Assembly: GCF_003860345.1 (NCBI RefSeq)
Contig: NZ_CP034179.1
Span: 4,262,001-4,326,000, forward strand
Source of the DNA: Caenibius tardaugens NBRC 16725
Lineage (GTDB): Bacteria; Pseudomonadota; Alphaproteobacteria; Sphingomonadales; Sphingomonadaceae
Length of the DNA stretch: 64,000 nucleotides
Direction of reading: 5' to 3'
Below are positions 50,488-58,127 of this stretch, piece after piece; position 1 is the stretch's first letter, and each line of letters opens with the position of its first letter. Made by a program: the position numbers and the translations under genes. The notes under the pieces were generated by a model, which saw nothing but the letters and a program-made list of their open reading frames with translations, did no database searches and was not told the DNA's origin.

Positions 50488-51132
50488 TTAAAACAGGCTT
50501 TCAGGGATGATGATGACATCACCCGGCATCAGCAGGACGTTGGCTTTGCTATCACCTTTTTTAAGCAGGTTCCCCAGGCGGATATTGTATTCCTGTTGCT
50601 TGCCACTTTCTTTGTCGAAACGGATGAGCTTAGCCCGGTTGCCGGCTGCATACTCGCTCAGCCCGCCAACTGCGATCATGGCATCCAGCAAGGTCATATT
50701 CGCACGATAGGGTATCGAGGCTGGCTTTTCCGTTGCCCCCACGACACGCACTTGCTGGCTGAACGTGCCCGCAAACTTGTTCACGATCACGGAAACCAGT
50801 GGTTCATTGATATATTGGGACAATTGCAGGCGAATATCGTCGGCCAGCATCGAAGGGGTCTTACCCACAGCTGGCATGTCAGTGACTAACGGTGTCGTGA
50901 TACGTCCATCAGGTCGCACTTGCACGCTCGCACCCAATTCCGGGTTACGCCATACGTGAATGGTCAGTTCATCAAGAGGGCCGATGACGTACTCTTCACT
51001 CGGGCCTTCCTGCAACGCAACGAATTGTGCGGGTGGCAACTGGCCCCCGCCCGAGGTTGCACTACATCCCGTCAGGGCGAGCATCCCGGCAAAACCGGCC
51101 ATCAGCGTCTGGGAGAACCGGGCATTGTACAT
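50488..51132 (-). CDS. XrtA-associated polysaccharide export lipoprotein
   Basis: Wza/OPX-family protein of 214 residues with a lipoprotein signal (lipobox LTGC, Cys23). Poly_export domain: EEYVIGPLDELTIHVWRNPE and VRPDGRITTPLVTDM. A SLBB-like repeat follows (TFSQQVRVVGATEKPASIPY), ending GDVIIIPESLF. The frame reaches 51288, but ATG 51132 (MYNARFSQTL) starts the signal. It is the first gene of the long XrtA operon; the 221 bases upstream should contain its promoter. Confidence 0.92.
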   Translation of the reverse strand: MYNARFSQTLMAGFAGMLALTGCSATSGGGQLPPAQFVALQEGPSEEYVIGPLDELTIHVWRNPELGASVQVRPDGRITTPLVTDMPAVGKTPSMLADDIRLQLSQYINEPLVSVIVNKFAGTFSQQVRVVGATEKPASIPYRANMTLLDAMIAVGGLSEYAAGNRAKLIRFDKESGKQQEYNIRLGNLLKKGDSKANVLLMPGDVIIIPESLF

Positions 51133-51252
51133 CGTTACGCGTCCTTGCGGCTTGTTAAGGCGGTGAAAACCAACCAGGAAATGGCTGGAATCGCACGACT
51201 GCAGATCCACATGCGCTATGGCAAAAAAGGGTGAACAGACTATTAGCCTTCT

Positions 51253-51278
51253 GCCTCCTAATACCTTATTTCGGAGGC
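51253..51278. repeat. Inverted repeat in the XrtA operon promoter region
   Basis: GCCTCC (51253-51258) and GGAGGC (51273-51278) flank TAATACCTTATTTC. The site lies 121 bases upstream of the export lipoprotein ATG, a plausible place for a regulator. The inner ACCTTATT equals one arm of the palindrome upstream of rne, which may be chance. Confidence 0.4.
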
Positions 51279-51288
51279 ATATTTGCAC

Positions 51289-51309
51289 ATCGTCTCAAAA
51301 TGGGACGAT
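51289..51309 (-). terminator. Weak hairpin after the PLP decarboxylase gene
   Basis: ATCGTC (51289-51294) and GACGAT (51304-51309) form a 6-base stem about 45 bases past the decarboxylase stop. There is a short T run only in the loop, so it may not terminate fully. Confidence 0.25.
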
Positions 51310-51353
51310 AGGGCCGAGACTATTCCGCTTCGCGATCAACGGATAAGCGGTCG

Positions 51354-52580
51354 TCACACCAGAATTTCGCGCGCTGGCCCCTGACCAAGAAACGTCGCCG
51401 GGCTGGCACTGGCGCCGTAGGCACCGGCGCAAAACACAGCCACGATATCGCCAACGTCCGCGCGCGGCAGAAACGCCTTGTCAGCCAGACGATCAAGCGG
51501 CGTGCAGAGGCAACCCACGACATTTACCTCTTCTGTCGCCGCCGCAAGGAAGTGGGTCGCAATGGCAACCGGATAATTGCGGCGAACCACTGTGCCAAAA
51601 TTGCCCGATGCTGCCAGCTGGTGATGCAACCCGCCATCTGTAATCAGGTAAATCTCACCGTGGCTCTCCTTTCGGTCCACGATCCGCGTCAGATAAACAC
51701 CCGCTTCGCCAACGAGATAACGGCCAAGTTCGATGCAGAATTCAGTTTGCGAAAGATCATCCGGCAAATCGGCGAAGCGCTGCGCCAAGGCTGCCCCCAC
51801 TTCATCGATATCGAGCGGGAGATCACCGGCGAAATAAGGAATGCCAAAGCCGCCACCCATATTGCAATGCTGCGGTGGAACCCCGATTTCATCGGCAAGG
51901 CGCGCTGCCAGCCCCAAGGTATTTGCCTGCGCCTCAATGATCGCTTCCGCGCTTAACGCCTGGCTGCCAGCAAAGATATGCAGGCCGTGCCAGTCTGCAC
52001 CGGCCGCTATCAGCGACCGCACAAGAGCGGGTACCCGCTCGGCATCGAGACCGAACGGCTTCGCCCCGCCGCCCATCTTCATGCCCGATCCACGGAGTTC
52101 GAAATCCGGGTTCACGCGCACGGCCAGACGCGGCGTCAGCCCCACACGGTCAGCAATGGCCAAGGCCCGCCGTGCTTCCGATTCCGATTCGAGGTTGAGC
52201 ACGGCACCTGCCGCTATGGCCAATTCCAGCTCTGCATCGCGCTTGCCCGGGCCCGCAAAGCTGACCCGACCGAGATCAACACCCGCAGCGCGCAACAGTT
52301 CCAACTCACCGCCCGATGCAATGTCGAACCCGTCGACGATCTCATCCATTTGCTGAACTATGGACTGTAGGGGATTTGCTTTTACAGCATAATGTATCTT
52401 CAGGCGATCGGGCATAGCAGACCGCAAAGTCGCAACACGCTGACGTATAAGGTCGCCGGAATAGACGAACAGCGGAGTATCCCCCGCCCTTTCGACCAGG
52501 GCACGCACCGCGAGGCCACCGATCGTAAGTTCTCCGTTCGTGACGCCAAATCCTGCAGGTATCGGCCCCAGCGGCTTCAT
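51354..52580 (-). CDS. XrtA-associated PLP-dependent decarboxylase
   Basis: Fold-type-III (alanine racemase-like barrel) decarboxylase of 408 residues, of the diaminopimelate/ornithine decarboxylase group. The PLP lysine is Lys67 (HYAVKANP). The glycine loop is MGGGFGIPYF and IELGRYLVGEAGVY follows. The C-terminal VGCLCTPLDRL gives the active-site cysteine (357 or 359). Substrate is unknown. A lysA role is unlikely because it overlaps the start of an acyl ligase and sits in an exosortase locus, as in the TIGR03099 family. Confidence 0.92.
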   Translation of the reverse strand: MKPLGPIPAGFGVTNGELTIGGLAVRALVERAGDTPLFVYSGDLIRQRVATLRSAMPDRLKIHYAVKANPLQSIVQQMDEIVDGFDIASGGELELLRAAGVDLGRVSFAGPGKRDAELELAIAAGAVLNLESESEARRALAIADRVGLTPRLAVRVNPDFELRGSGMKMGGGAKPFGLDAERVPALVRSLIAAGADWHGLHIFAGSQALSAEAIIEAQANTLGLAARLADEIGVPPQHCNMGGGFGIPYFAGDLPLDIDEVGAALAQRFADLPDDLSQTEFCIELGRYLVGEAGVYLTRIVDRKESHGEIYLITDGGLHHQLAASGNFGTVVRRNYPVAIATHFLAAATEEVNVVGCLCTPLDRLADKAFLPRADVGDIVAVFCAGAYGASASPATFLGQGPAREILV

Positions 52581-54103
52581 GTGCCCAACTCCTGTGCCAA
52601 TACTGCCCTGTCGATCTTTCCGTTGGGATTAAGGGGCATAGCCTCGCGCCAGTGGATGTGATGCGGCCTCATAAAATTCGGCAGCTCTTTAGCAAGCAGA
52701 CCAGGCAAAATCGCCGCCGCGTCGACCGCATCGGGCGCTGCGCGCACGATCAGGTGAATGGCCTGCCCCAAACGGGCATCGGGAACACCGATCGCAATCG
52801 CCTCCGCCACCAATCCCGTTGCCCGCACCGTATCTTCGATCTCTTGCGGGCTGATGCGATTGCCGGCGCTCTTGATCATGGCGTCACGCCGTCCGACGAA
52901 ATAGAGCAAACCACCGGCATCACGCCTGACCCGATCACCCGACCAGACCGCCATCCCGCCATACGCGGAACCCACTGGTGCGGGGCGAAAACGTTCGGCC
53001 GTGCGTTCCGGGTCCTGCCAATATCCCAATGCGACGAGGGGACCGCAATGCACGAGTTCCCCTTCCTCCCCGGGTGCCGCGACAGCGCCATCATCATTGA
53101 TAACCAGCACTTCGGCGAAGGGGATTGCCTTCCCCATAGAGGTCGGGTGACTGTCAACCAGCGCCGGATCAAGGTACGTGGAACGGAATGCTTCGGTGAG
53201 GCCATACATCGGAAATAACGCGGAATTCGGAAACATCTGCCTGAGCCGCATGACCAGATCTGACGTCAAGGCGCCACCACTGTTGGTCAAGCGTCGCATG
53301 GCCACAGTTGCTGCTTCCGGCCAATCGAGCTCCGTCAACTGCACCCAGAGCGGCGGAACGGCGGCAAGCGTCGTAATCGCGTATTTGGCACATGCCTTCG
53401 TGACATCTCGTGGGGTCAGGTAATCGAGCGGAGCCACGCAACCGCCCGCCCGCCAGGTCGAGAGCAATTGATTTTGCCCGTAATCGAACGATAGCGGCAA
53501 AACCGCCAGCGTGACGTCATCCGCCTCCAGCCCGAGATAGTGCGCAACGCTAACGGCACCGAGCCAAAGGTTGGCATGACTGAGCATGACCCCTTTGGGG
53601 CGCCCTGTTGAACCGCTGGTGTAAAGCAAGGCTGCAAGATCCGCGGGATTGGCGTCCGAAGCTGGCAAAGCAGTCGCCGCATCCTCGACCTCGGCCCAAA
53701 CATCCGTCTCTTCAGTCAACCGGCAACCGGCAGGAACGTCCGCTGTTTCCAGTGATGTGAGACGCGCGCTATTTCCGAGCAAAAGAGCGGCGCCACTATC
53801 CTGTAAAATGTGCACAACCTGCGTATGTTTGAGCAAGGGATTGATCGGAACATAGACCAGACCGGCCCGTGCCGCCGCCAGAGGCAGCAAACATGTCAGT
53901 TCGCCCTTCGCCGCCCAACTTGCGACGCGCGCACCGGGTTCCGGCACTTTCACACGCAACCAACCCGCCAGTTTCGCTATACGCGCTCTTAAGTCTTGAT
54001 AGGTAAGCGCCTTGTCACGCAGGATCAGCGCGAGGTCTTCCGCCTTGCCGAATTCAGCAAGGTGATCCATCGGCCTCGCATCGGGATCGAGCGGAATTGG
54101 CAT
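52577..54103 (-). CDS. XrtA-associated AMP-forming acyl/aminoacyl ligase
   Basis: ANL-superfamily adenylating enzyme of 508 residues. The phosphate loop is YTSGSTGRPKGVML, the middle motif MYGLTEAFRSTY, and the C-terminal lysine is in NPNGKIDRAV. It should adenylate a carboxylic acid and load it on CoA or a carrier protein. Its stop overlaps the decarboxylase start, and an acyl carrier protein is encoded 1 kb away on the other strand. The frame reaches 54238; ATG 54103 (MPIPLDPDARPMDHL) is preferred, leaving only 30 bases to the divergent start. Confidence 0.9.
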   Translation of the reverse strand: MPIPLDPDARPMDHLAEFGKAEDLALILRDKALTYQDLRARIAKLAGWLRVKVPEPGARVASWAAKGELTCLLPLAAARAGLVYVPINPLLKHTQVVHILQDSGAALLLGNSARLTSLETADVPAGCRLTEETDVWAEVEDAATALPASDANPADLAALLYTSGSTGRPKGVMLSHANLWLGAVSVAHYLGLEADDVTLAVLPLSFDYGQNQLLSTWRAGGCVAPLDYLTPRDVTKACAKYAITTLAAVPPLWVQLTELDWPEAATVAMRRLTNSGGALTSDLVMRLRQMFPNSALFPMYGLTEAFRSTYLDPALVDSHPTSMGKAIPFAEVLVINDDGAVAAPGEEGELVHCGPLVALGYWQDPERTAERFRPAPVGSAYGGMAVWSGDRVRRDAGGLLYFVGRRDAMIKSAGNRISPQEIEDTVRATGLVAEAIAIGVPDARLGQAIHLIVRAAPDAVDAAAILPGLLAKELPNFMRPHHIHWREAMPLNPNGKIDRAVLAQELGT

Positions 54104-54133
54104 GGGGCAGAGCGGCTCCGAAAGGGGAATGAA

Positions 54134-55126
54134 GTGATTGCAGTCAGCTATCACGACAGCATGGATGTCTTGCAAGAGGCAAAACTGACGCCAGACGGAC
54201 CGTTCAATCGCTTGGAATGGTTCAAGAACATCACTCAATTAGATGTAAATAATGATTTATTTCTCTGCGTGGCCAGCGGTGGAGAGGCAATCTCGGCGCT
54301 TCCCTTGCGAAAATCCCACGGTCGGCTGGACTCATTTATCAACTGGTATGCTTTCATCTGGCGCCCCCTGGCGAGTGATACCGAGGCATCACTCTCCTTG
54401 CTTCAAGCCTTGGCTCAGAACCTCCGCAAACGGGTCAGCAGGATTGTCCTGTCACCGCTCCCCGATGAAGACAACACTGCAACGATGCTCGAACAGGCCT
54501 TTCGGACTGCGGGATGGTTCGTCCAGCGCCAAGCTTGCGACATCAATCATGTGCTGCGGATAAATGGCCGGTCCTACGCCGCGTATCTCGCAGAGCGCCC
54601 CGGCACACTACGCACCACACTGGCCCGTAAAGGCAAACGCGTGAATGTTTCAATATGCAATGAATTTCAACAAGATATGTGGGATACATACGAAGATATA
54701 TATGCGAATAGCTGGAAACCGTCCGAAGGCAATCCGGCGTTTCTAAAACAATTTGCCCAAACGGAATCTGCTGCCGGGCGCCTAAGGTTAGGCATTGCGC
54801 ATCATGATAATCGTCCGGTTGCAGCACAATTCTGGACTGTCGAAAACGGCACCGCCTACATTCACAAACTTGCACATCGCGCGGATGCGCAAAAGCTTTC
54901 GCCGGGGACGACCCTGACGGCCGCGCTGATGGAGCATGTGATCGATAACGACCGGGTCGAACTCGTCGATTTCGGCACCGGGGATGACACATACAAGTCC
55001 GACTGGATGGAAGAGGTGCGGCTCCGGTTTCGACTGGATTGTCATAACCCCACGCGTGTTGCGAGTTGGCCGCACATCGCACGCGCCGCGTTGCGGCGTC
55101 TTGCAAGCGGCACATCTGCTAGCTAG
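54134..55126 (+). CDS. GNAT/FemAB-like transferase of the XrtA locus
   Basis: A 330-residue protein with the CelD/FemAB-type acyltransferase core: ERPGTLRTTLARKGKRV, then GRLRLGIAHHDNRPVAAQFW and KLAHRADAQKLSPGTTLTA, and the end VDFGTGDDTYKSDW. Such proteins transfer acyl or aminoacyl groups. I chose GTG 54134 after AAAGGGGA, since it gives VIAVSYHDSMDVL; ATG 54164 is an alternative. Parts are AT-rich (35% GC over 54661-54720). It leads the plus-strand arm with the carrier protein and two hydrolases. Confidence 0.8.
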   Translation: MIAVSYHDSMDVLQEAKLTPDGPFNRLEWFKNITQLDVNNDLFLCVASGGEAISALPLRKSHGRLDSFINWYAFIWRPLASDTEASLSLLQALAQNLRKRVSRIVLSPLPDEDNTATMLEQAFRTAGWFVQRQACDINHVLRINGRSYAAYLAERPGTLRTTLARKGKRVNVSICNEFQQDMWDTYEDIYANSWKPSEGNPAFLKQFAQTESAAGRLRLGIAHHDNRPVAAQFWTVENGTAYIHKLAHRADAQKLSPGTTLTAALMEHVIDNDRVELVDFGTGDDTYKSDWMEEVRLRFRLDCHNPTRVASWPHIARAALRRLASGTSAS

Positions 55127-55148
55127 GGGGCGAAGCCAAGGGAACCAT

Positions 55149-55475
55149 ATGGCGAAAGAACAACCCATTCGCGACACATCGGATAAAAGCGCATCCAGCG
55201 TACCAGCCCTGCAAGGCAGCGCCACCGACGCGAGCCTTCGGCGTGTGCTGTCTGACGTTCTCGGTATCGATGCGGAAAAAGTCGCCGCTTTCACTGCTGA
55301 AACAGGGCTTTTCGGCCACTTGCCCGAGCTTGACTCAATGGCGGTTGCGACCCTTCTTACTGAAATGGAAGACCGGTTCGATATCGTGATCGATGACGAC
55401 GAGGTCGATGGCGAGTTGCTCGAAACCTATGGCGCGCTGCTCGCATTCGCCGAGTCGAAGCGTTCCAGGGGCTGA
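55149..55475 (+). CDS. Acyl carrier protein of the XrtA locus
   Basis: A 108-residue carrier protein with a roughly 30-residue polar N-terminal extension. The phosphopantetheine serine is Ser63 in LPELDSMAVATLLTEME, followed by the acidic helix DIVIDDDEVDGELLETYGALL. The DSM in place of DSL is common in dedicated carrier proteins outside fatty-acid synthesis. It lies 22 bases after the transferase and 9 ahead of hydrolase 2. It is the natural candidate partner of the nearby AMP-forming ligase and PLP decarboxylase. Confidence 0.88.
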   Translation: MAKEQPIRDTSDKSASSVPALQGSATDASLRRVLSDVLGIDAEKVAAFTAETGLFGHLPELDSMAVATLLTEMEDRFDIVIDDDEVDGELLETYGALLAFAESKRSRG

Positions 55476-55484
55476 ACGGCATAC

Positions 55485-56162
55485 GTGATTGCATCGTGGC
55501 CTTGCCCGACAGACACTGCCGAGCCGCGGACCGAATATGCATTCACTTTCGATCGCGGGCGCCCTGCCCGGCTCTTGATCCTGCCGGCCCTGTTCGATGA
55601 AGGGCACAAGCTCCGGCGCCTGACGCTGGATGTTATGAGGCAGTTGGACAACAGCGGGATCGACAGTTTTCTGCCCGACCTGCCCGGTAGCAATGAAAGC
55701 TTGGTATCGCTCGGCACTGTGTCGTTGGCGGACTGGCATAACGCAGTTTCAAACGCTCGACGCTTCTTCGGCCCGACCCATCTGTTGACCCTGCGCGCAG
55801 GGGCAGTGCTGACCCCACCCGATATCACAGGATGGAGTTACGCTCCGATTTCCGGTGCGATGGCGCTCCGTCACCTGCTTCGGGCGCGCATTGTGGCCTC
55901 TCGCGAGGCTGGCCTGACCGAAACCATGGAATCCCTGCAAGCTGCAGGCACAGCAACCGGGATTGACCTTGCAGGCTATCGCATGGGGCCCGGCCTGTTT
56001 TCAGGCCTGCAAGACGCGCAAGCGCCACAAGATGGCAGATTGACGCCAATTGCCCAGGATCAAATCGGGGGCAGCGGGTTGTGGTTGCGGGCAGAGCCGG
56101 ATGAATCCCCTTCGCAAGCCCATGCGCTTGCGACACTGATAGCCGGAAATCTCGCCGCATGA
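55485..56162 (+). CDS. XrtA-associated alpha/beta hydrolase 2 (degenerate)
   Basis: A 225-residue alpha/beta-hydrolase-like protein: RLLILPALFDEGHKLRRLT corresponds to the oxyanion region. The expected nucleophile elbow GxSxG is not present: the region reads LLTLRAGAVL with Arg104 in its place. It matches my memory of exosortase A-associated hydrolase 2, which lacks a standard catalytic serine. It may be non-catalytic or act with hydrolase 1. Start GTG 55485; its stop overlaps the next ATG. Confidence 0.78.
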   Translation: MIASWPCPTDTAEPRTEYAFTFDRGRPARLLILPALFDEGHKLRRLTLDVMRQLDNSGIDSFLPDLPGSNESLVSLGTVSLADWHNAVSNARRFFGPTHLLTLRAGAVLTPPDITGWSYAPISGAMALRHLLRARIVASREAGLTETMESLQAAGTATGIDLAGYRMGPGLFSGLQDAQAPQDGRLTPIAQDQIGGSGLWLRAEPDESPSQAHALATLIAGNLAA

Positions 56163-56941
56163 ACCGTAGCCACCTCCTGTTCGGGTGCGAGGGCGAACAA
56201 CTCGCGGGCACTCTCGATGCCGCCGTAGGGAGTGTCGGCCTGCTCATGGTTTCCGGAGGAAACGAACTGCGGTCGGGGGCATTCTCCGGACAGGCCCAGA
56301 TCGCCGCCAAAATCGCCGCAAGTGGCTTTCCCGTCTTTCGCTTTGACCGGCGCGGGGTCGGTGACAGCAGCGGTGCGAATGGTGGATTCCGCAGCAGCGG
56401 GCCAGACCTTGCCGCTGCCCTTGCGCAGTTTCGCATCGCCCAGCCAAAGGTCCGCCGGATCGTCGGCTTTGGCATTTGCGATGCCGCCAGCGCGCTCGTC
56501 CTGCATGGCGATCTCAGGCTCGACGCGCTGATTCTTGCCAACCCCTGGACGATCGAGGATGCGGACGCCCTTCCTCCCCCCACGGCGATCCGTTCACGAT
56601 ATGCGCAAAAACTGCGCAACCCTGCGGAAATATGGCGCCTGCTCACCGGCAAGGTATCGCTAAAGGGGTTGTTCCATGGCGTATTAGCGGCAATAGCTCC
56701 GCCCCGCCCCGTCAGTTCCCTCGCAGCAGAGGTCGCAAAAGGCATTGCAGCATGCAACGCGCCGGTTCACCTCCTGCTGGCTGGCCGGGACCGGACGGCA
56801 CAAATCTTTGAATCGGAGTGGCCCGCCGGCGACCCGCGCATTGCCAGATGCCCCAACGCGAGCCACGCATTCGCGGAAGAAGAATCAAAAATTTGGCTTT
56901 TTAATCAAATTATTGAGGTGTTGATCGCACAAACAGACTGA
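56159..56941 (+). CDS. XrtA-associated alpha/beta hydrolase 1 with Cys nucleophile
   Basis: Alpha/beta hydrolase of 260 residues. The elbow reads GFGICDAASAL, placing Cys107 where serine is usual. The acid Asp is in LLAGRDRTA and the His in NASHAFAEEE, so the triad is Cys-Asp-His. This fits exosortase A-associated hydrolase 1. A cysteine nucleophile suggests acyl transfer or thioester chemistry, for example releasing a product from the carrier protein. Its 3' end overlaps the convergent methyltransferase by 32 bases. Confidence 0.82.
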   Translation: MNRSHLLFGCEGEQLAGTLDAAVGSVGLLMVSGGNELRSGAFSGQAQIAAKIAASGFPVFRFDRRGVGDSSGANGGFRSSGPDLAAALAQFRIAQPKVRRIVGFGICDAASALVLHGDLRLDALILANPWTIEDADALPPPTAIRSRYAQKLRNPAEIWRLLTGKVSLKGLFHGVLAAIAPPRPVSSLAAEVAKGIAACNAPVHLLLAGRDRTAQIFESEWPAGDPRIARCPNASHAFAEEESKIWLFNQIIEVLIAQTD

Positions 56942-58118
56942 CAAGCTCAACATGCGTCGACCAGCGGAACTGCCCCACCGGTCGAAGCTGGGCCAGCTGA
57001 TAACCCCCACCTGCCAGAATAGCGGCATCACGGGCCCAACTTATGGGATTGCAGCTAACATACACGATCCGTTCAACCGTGCTTTCCGCCAGAAGCTTGA
57101 CCTGTTCACGTGCGCCCGCGCGCGGGGGATCGAGCAGGACGGCATCGAACCGGTTCAATTCATCCGGCTGCAACGGATTACGGAACAAATCACGATGCAT
57201 CGCATGGACGGGTTTCTGCAAACGGCTGGCCGCCGCCTTGCACGCCAGATGGGCATCCTGCGCCGCTTCCACGGCGAGCACTTTGGTCGGCTCGGCCAGC
57301 GCGAAGGCAAATGTTCCCAATCCGGAGAAAAGATCGGCAATCGTGCGTGCGCCCGTTAGCCACGCGCGTGCCGATGCCGCCAACGCGGCCTCTCCATCGG
57401 CCGTCGCCTGAAGAAATGCACCGGTTGGAAAGCCCACGGGCACGTCCGCCAGAGATACCGTGACCGGTTCCGGCTCCCACATGGCTTCCGGGCCATAGCC
57501 CATATCCAGCGTCAGCCGGGCAAGGTTCCGTTCGCGGGCGAAATCGAGCAACCCCTCGGTTTCGGCCAGCCCCTCCACCGTCAGCCCTTTAATACCGACA
57601 TCAACACCCTGATCAGTCAAAGTCAGAGTGATGTCGATCGCGTACTTCCCCTTTCTCCGGGCCAGCAGCGCACGCAGTGGCCCGACCTGGGCAAACAATT
57701 CCGGCGCAAGGATGTGGCACTCCTGCAATCCGATCAGACGATGCGATTTCGCTTCCCTAAAGCCGATAAGCGGACCTGCACCACCATTCACGGCATGCAA
57801 TGTGGCGCGTCTGCGGCTGTATGGTGGTGACAGATGCGCCGGTTCCATCACGACCGGTGTCAGCCCCTGCCCTTGCGCGGCATAGGCCACACGCTCAGTC
57901 ACGAACCGCGACAGGACCACATCATCCGCATGCTGCAGTTCGCACCCCCCGCATGATCCGAAATGGCGACACGGTGGCACGATATGATGCGGGCCGGGTT
58001 GCACCGTTCCATCGTCAAGAACCCGATCACCCGGTACCGTTCCGGCAAAATGGCGGCCGTCGGACGTGGCGCCGTCCCCCTTAGCCGCGATGCGGACAAT
58101 CTCGACATCTTCAATCAT
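56910..58118 (-). CDS. TrmA/RlmD-type RNA 5-methyluridine methyltransferase
   Basis: SAM-dependent rRNA or tRNA m5U methyltransferase of 402 residues. A short TRAM-like N-terminus is followed by cluster cysteines in CRHFGSCGGC with a fourth in LQECHIL. The SAM motif is IADLFSGLGTFAFALAEP, then DPPRAGAREQ and the catalytic cysteine in VYVSCNPISWARD. Sequence alone does not choose between rRNA and tRNA targets. It lies 9 bases after the NAD(P)HX repair gene. Confidence 0.9.
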   Translation of the reverse strand: MIEDVEIVRIAAKGDGATSDGRHFAGTVPGDRVLDDGTVQPGPHHIVPPCRHFGSCGGCELQHADDVVLSRFVTERVAYAAQGQGLTPVVMEPAHLSPPYSRRRATLHAVNGGAGPLIGFREAKSHRLIGLQECHILAPELFAQVGPLRALLARRKGKYAIDITLTLTDQGVDVGIKGLTVEGLAETEGLLDFARERNLARLTLDMGYGPEAMWEPEPVTVSLADVPVGFPTGAFLQATADGEAALAASARAWLTGARTIADLFSGLGTFAFALAEPTKVLAVEAAQDAHLACKAAASRLQKPVHAMHRDLFRNPLQPDELNRFDAVLLDPPRAGAREQVKLLAESTVERIVYVSCNPISWARDAAILAGGGYQLAQLRPVGQFRWSTHVELVSLFVRSTPQ

Positions 58119-58127
58119 AGGAAACTC

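Noticed and set aside
51354-52580. lysA (diaminopimelate decarboxylase) for the PLP enzyme
   Set aside because: The fold and motifs match the group, but its overlap with an AMP-forming ligase and its place in the exosortase locus point to the dedicated XrtA-associated family.
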